From Triticum aestivum (taxonomy: Eukaryota > Streptophyta > Magnoliopsida > Poales > Poaceae), in contig NC_057814.1 of NCBI RefSeq assembly GCF_018294505.1, forward strand, positions 38,857,239 to 38,921,238: a DNA stretch of 64,000 nucleotides, read 5' to 3'. Numbering within the stretch: the stretch's first letter is position 1; every line of letters begins with the position of its first letter. This document shows, piece by piece, positions 45,220 to 55,966 of the stretch. Under the pieces are notes generated by a model. The model saw only the letters and a list, made by a program, of their open reading frames with translations, did no database searches and was not told where the DNA came from. Made by a program: the position numbers and the translations under genes.

Positions 45220-45960
45220 TTAGTAAAACGCCCGTGCGTTGTTATGGACTTCAATACATATAAATGTGCCAAACAAACAATTAAGGTCATCTTTAAGATC
45301 GAACATCAAACAGGCACCCATCAGGCTCTTCAAAATCCTACTTCGTTCGGACTATCCACCATGTTAGCTCCAACATGCGGTCCCAACGCAAAAACTTCGC
45401 TCCAGGATGCAATCTTTCCCATTTCTTGCTGAAGCCTTCCCTTACCCCTCGGTTTCTCGCCGTAGCCGGGCATTTCTCACTGGAGCTCTCTCCTTTAAAA
45501 CCATATGACACCCACCTCATCTTCACCACGGCGCCTTGTTTCCTTCACGTCATACTTCCCCACGGTCCGCAAAGGAGGAGTCCCATGTCAACCGACCCGC
45601 TCTCCGCCCTAAGCCCCCCTACTCATGACGATCTGCCACCTCCATCAAGGGGGGCGAGGCATGCGCCGCCCGTGACACACCTGAGCCAAGAAGCCAGATC
45701 CGATGTCTCCTAAGCCATTGCCACGGTGTATCATAGAATTGAATGTCGTGCATTACCACAAAACAAATATATAATGTCTGTTGTTGGACATGCAACTGAT
45801 ACGTAATCGTGTCTGTTTTAAGCAACCAACCAATGCATTTATCCTTCTATCCTAATCAAAAAATTGTACGACTTGATGAAAAAAATACATGAACAACTCG
45901 CTCATGAATTTTTCTGCAAAGCCATCTCTAGTGAAATACAATCTGCCACATTTTCTAAAG
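45220..45960 (-). mobile_element. Possible Helitron 3' terminus on the minus strand; rest unrecognised
   Basis: Read on the minus strand, CAACGCACGGGCGTTTTACTAA ends at 45220 with a host T at 45219, i.e. CTRR-T. The right (5') end is not found; the limit given is where Harbinger-like sequence starts. Internal ORFs (for example 45375-45713) do not resemble proteins. Confidence 0.35.
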
Positions 45961-45974
45961 TAGGGAAATTATTC

Positions 45975-46915
45975 CGCTCAGACAACCATAAGTCCAACTC
46001 TAACGCACGACCCAAAACGGGGGTCCATTTTGTCCAGATTATGTCCGTTTGGATCGGCCAAAGGGGCGGCGTCCGGCCGCGTCTAACCAAATCTAGCCGG
46101 TGCGCCCAACTGGCCGACCCATTTCGTCCGGGCATAGTATTTTTTGCAAGAAAATTGAAATCTAAAATTAAGCCAAGGCCATAGACATGCCAGCGGGCAT
46201 AGTTCTTGCCGATCAGATTGCCAGCGGCCGACACACCTACCAACATGCAAAAAAGGCCATAGTTCTTACATCGCGGCCCTAGTTCATGTTGGCACACAAG
46301 CCGACATACAAAAAATGATGGCGCTCTTGGCCATAGCTCAATCATCTAGCTCAAGCATCTCCTTTTACTTCTTCTTGAACCATGGCCTTCTCCTCGGGGA
46401 CACCTTTGTCAAGTCCACAGTCATGATCTCCACCTCCTTCGCCATGAAAGCGAGCGCCACCTATTTTGCTTTGTCTTTGGATTGGTCGACTCAAAACTCC
46501 AGCTTCTTGATTTGGACATTCTCCTCAATCTTGAGCTTCTTCTATTGTATCTAGATGTAGGGCCTTCACTTGCTCCTCTTTCTCTTGGCGCTTCCTCTCC
46601 TCCGTTGCTTTCATTTGGGTCATCATGCCTTGCAAAGTTTCTTGCAAGGAAAATGTTGCCACATCATGCTTCTCGTCCATCTTGGAGTTGGTCTTGCCCC
46701 TTGGTCGCTTTCCCCTTCTTCATGCTCAACCACGGCCGCTGGCCCTCCATTCTTATTTTGAGTGGCATGTTGCTCCTTGAACTTGGGACAATTGCAAATG
46801 ACCGTCCATAGAATGGGTGAGGGTGAACGGCTTGTTACCATGTTGGACCTTGAAGGCTTCCAAAGTTCCTAGAAATAAAAATGATGGCTATAATGTAATA
46901 GTGAACGGGCGGATG
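45975..46915 (-). mobile_element. PIF/Harbinger-like element relic, left part (right part about 59757-59870)
   Basis: The left edge 'AACGCACGACCCAAAACGGG' and right edge (minus) 'CGCTAACACGCAAAACGGAC' are the inverted-repeat-like ends used by many Triticeae Harbinger derivatives. The middle holds an accessory-protein relic. It is interrupted by the hAT element at 46924-59748. Exact ends and duplication not resolved. Confidence 0.5.
46315..46841 (-). pseudogene. Harbinger accessory (Myb/NAM-associated C-terminal) protein fragment
   Basis: Minus-strand text reads NCPKFKEQHATQNKNGGPAA, GARPTPRW, then with a frame change KKLEFSVDQSKDKAK, EVEIMTVDLTKVSPRRRPWF. This matches the family annotated as 'no apical meristem-associated C-terminal domain' or GST-T3-like, found beside PIF/Harbinger transposases in grasses ('LxDCPKF...KNGG...GARPxGR...EIMxxDxxxVSPRxRPWFE'). 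It has several stops and is a relic. Confidence 0.6.
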
Positions 46916-47299
46916 TATGTGGATAGGGCTAGACGTATGACCGAGCTTTTTGACTCAGCTCGAAGCTCGTTTTAGCTCGGCCCGAATTGGCCCGGCCTGT
47001 GCATTGGTTTTAACTAACCGAGTTTTAAAACTAGGCTTGAAATTTGACCCGGCCGAGCCTCATTTGTCCCGGTTCAGCTCGGTGCACCCACTTGGCCCAT
47101 CCTAGTTTTATTTTTAGCCAACTCTGAGGCCCAGCCAAACGAGAGAAAATCTGCTTCGTCTCTCCCTGACCGACGGACGCACCATCCTATCCCATTCAGA
47201 CTAGGGTTAGCGCCACCGCCGCGCAATCCTTGCCCAACCCCGCCGAATTTACAACATTCCGGCGACGGCCTCCTCGACGCGGCAGCGCACTGGTAGAAA

Positions 47300-47515
47300 A
47301 TAGGCCTTTAGTCCCGGTTCGCAAAGGCCATTAATCCCGGCTGTGCAACCGGGACTAAATATGCGCGACTAAAGGCCCCCCCCCTTTAGTCGCGCCTCTT
47401 ACGAACCGCGACTAAAGGCCCGTCCACGTGGGCGCCAGGAGTCCCTCGGGGCGGAGGACCTTTAGTCCCGGTTCTCGTGGCTAACCGGGACTAAAGGCCT
47501 CCTCCACAGGTTTAG
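47300..47515. repeat. CACTA 3' subterminal repeats
   Basis: About seven direct and inverted copies of CCTTTAGTCSCGGTT / AACCGGGACTAAAGG with CGCGACTAAAGG variants. In En/Spm such repeats bind the accessory TNP1/TnpA protein. Confidence 0.85.
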
Positions 47516-47777
47516 GGTTTTAGCCCCCCTAAACCTGGTTTCTTTTTAATTTGTAGTGTTTTATTTCTTTTATATTTTATTTTGTGTTTTATTTTAATTT
47601 TGATGAAGTTTCAGTACACGTATTCTACGCTACTATATACATGCATATGAAATTTCAAACAAGAAGAATTCAAGAGGAATATATAATATATATTCAATCT
47701 CGGGTGACCATATACAACTTCGAACAAGTTTCCATACACAATTAGGATGGATGACCATATACAACTTCGAACAAGTT

Positions 47778-48633
47778 TCAATCTCGGGTATGCATATAAA
47801 TTTCTTCGTCCTCGGTATAGTGTTCTCCTTTAAGATTGATGACTTCCCTCATGAAAAATCCTGCTAATTCGTCTTGAATTGGTCGGAAGCGAGCTTCTGG
47901 ACTAAGCCTCCTCCGCAAGTTATCCGTCGCCTTCCGCACGCTATCCGATGCCTTCCGCTCAGAGGTGTGTCTCCGGATGTTCTCACAAACATAGTATCCA
48001 CATAGATTGGTCCCCGGTGGCTGCTTATCCACATTAACTAACCTTCTAAAATCTAGCTCATGTTTGAATTCACCGACAATTTCTTCTGAGAACCGTCTCC
48101 AAACCCTACAGGGCAAAGAAAATTAAATGAACAAGGGAGTTATTAGTTACTTGATATTAGGAAATGAACGAAAGAGACCGATCGATATAGAGCTCAAATG
48201 ATTGAAAATAATTACTTTTACAGCATTTTTCTCATGTCGGCCCAACGCTTTGAATCCGAATCCATAGAGTCCATGATTAGAACTCTGGAGGTGTGAAGTT
48301 CAATATTTAGCAGAATCCAGTGGAACCTGCGGACACGTTACATGCACAGTCATGCATAACTCATCGATTAGACATACCATGCATGGAGTAAACAAAAGAG
48401 AATGGGCACAAGAGAGAAACACTCACCCAAAATGATAAGGAAATAGAATATGACTTTTGAGTTGATGCTTTCTAAGAAACTTGTACAAGTCTTTCTCCAC
48501 GTCTTCGGGGTGATTTTGTAACACATGTCCATTAACGATATGTGGGTCAATGAACCCAACATCATGGATGTTTCTTATTTTGCATTCCCAAATCTTCAAT
48601 CTGCATAATAGCGTACGCAACAATATAGTTAGG

Positions 48634-48694
<61 letters not shown>

Positions 48695-51558
48695 CAGGCA
48701 ATGAAGAACGAGATGAGGTAGAAATAAATCACTTACAGAACGTAGCAACTCAGGATAGATTTGTCGAGCTCGCGCAGATTGAACAGCTGGAACAATTCAC
48801 TCATATGAACTTGTACAGAGTACCGTTTGGTGTGATGCTCCTCTGTAACATCCGCATAAACATATTCTTTGCCGGCCCATGTTATGAAATGCTTGTACCA
48901 ACGTAGCAGATTTTGCATTTGTGGTGGTAGACTCTTTTCCCGCGCAGGCTCGACGAGAGGCCCATTCCGCACATATTGTAATGCTATCTCACATACTGGC
49001 GCATCCTCAAGGTCTAACGAGGCAAAAAGAGTCAAACCCATCTCGGACGCTTGTTTCATGGCACTCGCTACAGTCAATCCAAGTGTTGCCGCAGCTGCTA
49101 TGATCCCGGGGTCCTCTTCCGGACCGACTTTCACTATGAGCAGGGGGATCGATTGTTTATTCTGCATCCCGAGCTGGTCAACTTGTTTCCCGCTTTTTTT
49201 ACTTTCTTCTTTCTCCTCCTACAATATTTCTGCTTGCCTACGAAGTTCATGTCCATAGTCGTCAGGCATATTCAGCTCGGCTTGGGACGGTGTCGTCAAA
49301 AAATCCTTAGCCCACTTCTTTTGCTTCTCAGTGAATACTTGCTTGGGCTCAGGCTCTTTTATCGCCTTCGTATCCGCCTTCCATTTCTCATAATGAGCAG
49401 ACGCGGCCAATTTGGTTTCAGCTTCACTAAGTTCCCAAGGCCTCGGGAGGAGAGGCTTCAGTGATGGCTCCGGTACCGTTGTGGTCTTAGGTACATAAGG
49501 GTCCAGGTTAATAGTCCAGGAGCGGGTTTCCTTGCTGTCCGCCTGCTTCTGCTTCTTCGCCGGAGGTGGATTGGGGGGCGTCGTACCCGCCGGAGGAGGA
49601 TTGGGGGGCGGCGGCTGCTTACCCGCCGGAGGTTGTGGATCGAGGGACGGCGTCGAATGGCGTGAAGGAGGTGTAGGTGAACCACCACGACCACCACCAC
49701 CGCCACCACCACCACCACCACCATCGGAGGGGGGTGGAATTGTTAGCCTTGGCGCCTCGCCTGGAAACACTATGTACTTCTTTTTCCATAGAATGATCTG
49801 GCGCTTGACATCTCCAAGTCTTCTCTCCCCTTCGGGTGTAGCTTTGTCAATCTCCAGGTCCTCAAACTCTTGGACTATGTCTTCCACCGTGACACGAGCA
49901 TAGCCATATGCAATGGGGTTGATGTGGTGGAGTGCTCCAGGTGTACAGGGTAAAGCACTGCCGGTAGCTACCTTCGTGGAAACGTTCCCCACGGGATAAT
50001 GCAGATCACATTCTTTCATCTCCTTTACATCATCCACGGGGTAGTGAGGCTCCGGTGCACGAATCTCGATCGTCGGTGCATTAGCACCAGGCGGGGCATC
50101 CGTGGAAGCCACGCTGCTTCTCCGCTGCTGGCTTCCGCGATCCGCTTCATGATCTTCATGCGGCCCTGCAGCTGATTTTTCTTTTACTAGTTCATGCATG
50201 GTCTGCTTCAACTCATGGAGTTCCGATGCAAACTTCGCCAAAAGATCTGCATCCCGGTCCGTATTTCTCTTACGGCTTCTGTAACGGTACGGGTCATTGT
50301 CCTGGGAAAACCCTACTTTCCACGGAATTCTGCCTTTGCCTCGTACATGTCCTCCGTGTTCATCATTCCCGAGGGCTGTTGTCAGTGCGTCTTTCTCTCT
50401 GTTGAACTTGATCAAGCCCTCTTGAGCTTGGGTCATTGCGTCAATAAGGGCTTGGGTGGGAGCAAAAATTTTCTTCCGGTGAACACACACCCCTGTCTCC
50501 GGGTCTAGCGATCCCCCATGCCCGTACCACCAGCTTTTGGCCCTTGGGTCCCATCCCTCTGTACCTAGAGGGATTCCTCGCACCCTCAGGTCCTCCTCCA
50601 TCTTCTGCCACTTAGGCTCCGAAAGGCGGTATCCTCCTGGCCCCATAATATGATGGTACTTTTTCTTACTCGCATTATCCTTATTTTTTTCGATATTTCC
50701 TTGAAATGCTCCGATTTCTTTTGCCTCACAAATTCTGGCCAATCATCTTTCAGTTTCTCATGTTGTCCATTGAAATCCGGAGTCTTGCCCTTGTTGACAT
50801 AGTCACGGGTTAAATTTTTCTTGAAGTTCCGAAATGCTTCGGCCATCTTCTGAAGAGCGAACTCTTTAACTAGCCTCCTCCTCTCACGTCCACCCGGAAC
50901 CTCGTTACCGAATTCATCGACTTTGTTGTATTCCGGAGGTAGAATGAAATGTTCCATAAGCTTTCTCCAGCAATCCTTTTTCGTTCTCTTGTCGACAAAA
51001 CTGAAACCAAGACGTGCCTTCTTTGGCTCCTTCCATTCCTGGACGGTGATCGGGACGTTGTCTCTAACAACGACTCCGCATTGGTTGATAAACTTTGAGG
51101 TGTGCTGTAGGGGCTTGCCAGTTTCACTGACAAAATCAATGGTATATGTTTCTCCTGTTTTCATCGCCTTGGATTTGCCACGCTTTGTCGTACTTGATCC
51201 GGCCGAGGGCTAAAAAAAGAAAGAGAGTCGCGCGCGTTAATACATATGTATTCACATTTCAGTAAGTTTGTATCACGAGAGGCTCAATGTATATATATAC
51301 CTCGCCGGAGGTGGTTGCTACTTGCAATTCGAGATCGTCGTTTGTTGACGGTTGACCTCCGTCGACAATGTCCGTTCATTCACCTTCTTGATCATCGACA
51401 ATGTCTGTTCCATCGTCAAGGTTCAGAAAAGAAGAGACTACATCCTCTTCTTGCTCATCTTCTGAGCCCGGCACATAAGGAATCTCGGTGTTTATGATTC
51501 CCATTAAATAACGTTCAGCCTCCGGATCCCTAAGCGGCTCGGCTCTATCGTCCGCCAT
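47778..51558 (-). pseudogene. CACTA ORF2: TNP1-like protein fused to an Ulp1-type cysteine protease
   Basis: Starts MADDRAEPLRDPEAERYLMG at 51558. A TGA interrupts at about 51378. The next exon (51207 down) reads TYTIDFVSETGKPLQHTSKF and KARLGFSFVDKRTKKDCWRK. A frameshift near 50700 leads to GYRLSEPKWQKMEEDLRVRG, SWWYGHGGSLDPETG and GKGRIPWKVGFSQDN. Then come a low-complexity Gly12 run (about 49690-49730) and a Pro-rich linker. The C-terminal Ulp1/C48 domain is split by introns. His is in FHWILLNIE (codon 48320-48322), Asp in IMDSMDS (codon 48269-48271) and Cys in GTNLCGYYVCE (codon 48000-48002), so the H-D-C triad survives. Grass CACTAs commonly carry this protease; its role is thought to be deSUMOylation-like. 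The reading frame as a whole is broken. Confidence 0.85.
48637..48691. repeat. (AT)27 microsatellite
   Basis: Uninterrupted AT dinucleotides in an intron-like gap of the Ulp1 region. Confidence 0.97.
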
Positions 51559-51599
51559 ATGTCACTCCTGCATGTAGTAAAAATTAATTAAGTATAAAG

Positions 51600-52180
51600 G
51601 AATTAAAAATAAGATTAAGGGGACATAGAGGAGGAGCAGCGACGGTTGAATGATCAAGAGCTATCAATTTTTTGCTTTCATTTCAGCCATTTTTGGAAAA
51701 CAACAAAAACAGAAATACTTTAGATGTCAAACTGCATGTATAAGGTTGAAAACATGTGCCAAATGTTTCACTGAACATTTTGAGGTATTATACATAATTT
51801 TTGGATAATTATTTAATTAGTTATGCCATTTTCTTTTTCCTTTTCTTTTATGACCAGAACAGAAAATTGATGTTTTTTTGGTCAAATTTATACAATTATT
51901 CCCAAATAAAATACCATTGTGTATATTTTGTTAAGACAAAATTTTAGAGGTCAAGTTTGCTCAATTTGAGTTAACAGAATTCAAGTTATGAATTTTGCAA
52001 GTTTCCATTTTTAGTTCCCTTTTCTGTATTTAATTATTTAGTGCAAACATTATTGCAGAAGCATGTTGAACTTTTTCTATAAACAGAAACTGCTCAAGTT
52101 CCTGAATGTATAGAAATTTGAATCACTCAAATTGGAGAATTTATGAATTAGTTATGGATTTATGAATCTATAAACAGAAA
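51600..52180. other. CACTA intergenic spacer, AT-rich
   Basis: Contains a short direct repeat (TAAACAGAAACTGCTCAAGT at about 52081 and 52169). No gene. Confidence 0.5.
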
Positions 52181-52625
52181 CTGCTCAAGTCCCTTTCTCT
52201 CTCTGCTCTCTCTCTCGCTCACTGACGGGTGGGCCCCATGATCTCGAGCGCTCTCCTTCTCTCTCTCTGCTCTCTTGCCCAATTTTTAGTTTGCCCACGC
52301 GGCGGTGACCACCAGCACGGGCACGCACGGCGGCGCCGTTTCCGCACGCGCGCGAGGCTGGCAAGGCGCGCATCCAGTACGCGACAATGAGGAGGACGGC
52401 AGGCGGCGGCGGGCGAGAAGGCGGGCGAGAAGACGACGGCGAGAAGACGACGGCGGCGGTCCCCTCTTCTTCTAGGCACGCGAGGAGGACGGCAGGCGGC
52501 GGTGGGCACCTACCGGAGACGAGGGCGGCGGCGCGGAGAAGACGAGGGCGGCGCCGCGGAGAAGACGAGGTCCTGGATGCGTTTGGTCCTTAGCGCGGAG
52601 AAGACGAGGGCCGTGGAGAATATAT
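52181..52625. other. GC-rich segment upstream of ORF2
   Basis: CTCTCTCTG repeats, then repeated GGAGAAGACGAGGGCGGCG words (52400-52615). It may be the ORF2 promoter/leader; no protein recognised. The TATATA at about 52620 points either way. Confidence 0.4.
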
Positions 52626-52635
52626 AGGGCAAGCC

Positions 52636-52815
52636 TTTAGTCGCGGTTGGGGACACCAACCGCGACTAAAGGCACCAACCGCGACTAAAGGGGTACCTTT
52701 GGTTGCGGTTGGTGTCACGAACCGCGACTAAAGGTTTTTTCGCGCCGTTTTCGTTCCCGCGCGGAAAGAGCCTTTAGTCGCGGTTCGTGTCACGAACCGC
52801 GACTAAAGGTCCTTT
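52636..52815. repeat. Internal cluster of CACTA subterminal-type repeats
   Basis: Seven copies of CCTTTAGTCGCGGTT or AACCGCGACTAAAGG in alternating orientation, forming perfect hairpins (for example AACCGCGACTAAAGG facing CCTTTAGTCGCGGTTCGTG). Such clusters normally sit at element ends, yet this one lies between ORF1 and ORF2. Confidence 0.85.
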
Positions 52816-52819
52816 TTCA

Positions 52820-53135
52820 AATACTTTTCATTTTAAAATCTTAAAAATACAAATAATATATCAAAAAATTCAGAAAAATAAAACTAATTCATTTTAAAAT
52901 CTTAAAAATAGAAATAATATATCAAAAAATTCAAAACAATAAAACTAATTCATTTGAAAATCTTAAAAATACAAATAATAGATCAAAAAATAAAACTAAT
53001 TCATTTGAAAATCTTAAAAATACAAATAATATATCAAAAAATTCAGAAAAATAAAACTAATTCATTTTAAAATCTTAAAAATACAAATAATATATCAAAA
53101 AATCCAGAAAAATAAAACTAATTCATTTTAAAAAT
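52820..53135. repeat. ~62-bp AT-rich tandem repeat, about five copies
   Basis: Unit: AACTAATTCATTTTAAAATC, TTAAAAATACAAATAATATA, TCAAAAAATTCAGAAAAATA. It lies just beyond the 3' end of ORF1. Confidence 0.85.
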
Positions 53136-53140
53136 TCAGA

Positions 53141-53416
53141 CCGATTGTTTTGTTCTACATCCTCAATCCCTTGAAGGTTTGACAAAAGGTTTGATACATC
53201 ATTCAGTTCATCGACCAAATACAAATCATCCGGATTCGCCATCATACGTCCTGACGTGCATTTGGTATGCATATATGCACTCAGTAGCCACGGCAGGGCT
53301 GTATGATGGCGATACCGATTGTTTTGTTCTACATCCTCGATCCCTTGAAGGTTTGACAAAAGGTTTGATACATCATTCAGTTCAGCGACCAAATACAAAT
53401 CATCCGGATTCGCCAT
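53141..53416 (-). repeat. In-frame 174-bp tandem duplication at the ORF1 C-terminus
   Basis: CCGATTGTTTTGTTCTACAT starts at 53141 and again at 53315 (period 174 bp = 58 codons). Both copies translate to NPDDLYLVxELNDVSNLLSN, LQGIEDVEQNNR. Confidence 0.9.
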
Positions 53417-54257
53417 CGTACATTTTAATTCACATGATCCATTCAACAAAGTTTGGTACAATAAATTATTACACATCAATTCTTCTCTTGTGTCCCTGCT
53501 TGCTTACGATTGTGCCGTATCCATGGAGCATCCTCATCATTTAACTTAATGCTTGGGTGAGTGTTCACTTTGAAGGGCGGAATTTCACCAAACATATTAT
53601 AATCTTCTGACATGTCTGTCTTGTCCTCCACTCCCACGATGTTTCTTTTCCCTGAAAGAACAATGTGGCGCTTTGGATCATCGCATGATGTACTGATCGT
53701 TTTCTTATCTTTCCGTTTCCTCGGTTTGCTACTCATGTCCTTCAAATAAAAAACCTGAGCGACATCTTTGGCAAGGACGAATGGTTCGTCAAGGTAACCA
53801 AGATTGTTGAAATCCACCATTGTCTTCCGTATTGCTCGTCCACCTTTACCCCACCTCCTGTTAGCTTGAACCATTTGCACCGGAACAAAGGGACCTTAAA
53901 GGAGGGTCCATAGTCAAGTTCCCATATCTCCTCTATGTAAACATAATATGTGACCTTTTGCCCATTCTCGGTTGCTGCATCAAAGCGGACACCACTGTTT
54001 TGGTTGGTGCTCTTTTTATCTTGGGCGATGGTGTAAAATGTATTCCCATTTATCTCGTACCCTTGGAAAGTCGTTATAGTCGAAGATGGTGTCTTGGCCA
54101 ACATGTACAGCTGATCTCCAACATCATTGTCATTCATTAAATGTTTTCGCAACCAACTGCCTAAAGTCTCCATGTGGGCCTTTCTAATCCAGGATTCAGG
54201 CTTCCCCGGGTTGTCCGAGCGTAAAATATTCTTGTGTTGCTCGAAGTACGGAGCCAC

Positions 54258-55966
54258 TGTTGGAAATATGCCCTAGAGGCAATAATAAATGGTTATTATT
54301 ATATTTCTTTGTTCATGATAATCGTCTATTGTTCATGCTATAATTGTATTGTCCGGAAATCGTAATACATGTGTGAATGCATAGACCACAACGTGTCCCT
54401 AGTAAGCCTCTAGTTGACTAGCTCGTTGATCAACAGATAGTCATGGTTTCCTGACTATGGACATTGGATGTCGTTGATAACGGGATCACATCATTAGGAG
54501 AATGATGTGATGGACAAGACCCAATCCTAAGCATAGCATAAAAGATCGTGTAGTTTCGTTTGCTAGAGCTTTTCCAATGTCAAGTATCTTTTCCTTAGAC
54601 CATGAGATCGTGCAACTCCCGGATACCGTAGGAGTGCTTTGGGTGTGCCAAACGTCACAACATAACTGGGTGACTATAAAGGTACACTACGGGTATCTCT
54701 GAAAGTGTCTGTTGGGTTGGCACGGATCGAGACTGGGATTTGTCACTCCATGTGACGGAGAGGTATCTCTGGGCCCACTCGGTAATGCATCATCATAATG
54801 AGCTCTATGTGACTAAGGCGTTAGTCACGGGATTATGCATTGCGGTACGAGTAAAGAGACTTGCCGGTAACGAGATTGAACAAGGTATTGGGATACCGAC
54901 GATCGAATCTCGGGCAAGTAACATACCGATTGACAAAGGGAATTGCATACGGGATTGATTGAATCCTCGACACCGTGGTTCATCCGATGAGATCATCATG
55001 GAACATGTGGGAGCCAACATGGGTATCCAGATCCCGCTGTTGGTTATTGACCGGAGAGGCGTCTCGGTCATGTCTGCATGTCTCCCGAACCCGTAGGGTC
55101 TACACACTTGAGGTTCGGTGACGCTAGGGTTGTAGAGATATGTGTATGCGGAATCCCGAAAGTCGTTCGGAGTCCCGGATGAGATCCCGGACGTCACGAG
55201 GAGTTCCGGAATGGTCCGGAGGTGAAGAATTATATATAGGAAGTCAAGTTTCGGCCACCGGGAAAGTTTCGGGGGTTACCGGTATTGTACCGGGACCACC
55301 GGAAGGGTCCCGGGGGTCCACCGGGTGGGGCCACCTATCCCGGAGGGCCCCGTGGGCTGAAGTGGGAAGGGAACCAGCCCCTAGTGGGCTGGGCGCCCCC
55401 CCATGGGCCTCCCCCCATGCGCCTAGGGTTGGAAACCCTAGGGTGGGGGGGCTTCCCACTTGCCTTGGGGGGCAAGGCACCCCTTGGCCGCCGCCCCCCA
55501 CCCTAGATGGGGTTTGGCCGGCGCCCCCCCCCCCTCCCAGGGGGCCTATATAAAGGGGGGGAGGGCAGCACATCTCAGCCTTGGGCACCTCCCTCCTCCC
55601 CTGCTACACCTCTCTCTCTCGTAGAAGCTCGGCGAAGCCCTGCCGGCATCCCACTACATCCACCACCACGCCGTCGTGCTGCTGGATCTCCATCAACCTC
55701 TCCTTCCCCCTTGCTGGATCAAGAAGGAGGAGACGTATCTGCACCGTACGTGTGTTGAACGCGGAGGTGCCGTCCGTTCGGCACTCGGTCATCGGTGATT
55801 TGGATCACGGAGAGTACGACTCCGTCATCCACGTTCATTGGAACGCTTCCGCTCGCGATCTACAAGGGTATGTAGATGCACTCCTTTCCCCTCGTTGCTA
55901 GTATACTCCATAGATGCATCTTGGTGAGCGTAGGAAAATTTTAAAATTATGCTACGATTCCCAACA
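54258..55966 (+). mobile_element. Solo LTR, Copia type, inserted in the CACTA transposase
   Basis: TGTTGGAAATATGCCCTAG ... GATTCCCAACA, 1709 bp, with a perfect duplication GCCAC (54253-54257, 55967-55971). It is closely related to the LTRs of the 9866-18625 element in the first ~900 bp and more diverged later. TATATAAA at about 55545. It disrupts ORF1, so it is younger than the CACTA insertion or its inactivation. Confidence 0.95.

Noticed and set aside
52636..52815. CRISPR-like array of short repeats
   Set aside because: Eukaryotic context, alternating orientation, no uniform spacers; these are CACTA subterminal motifs.
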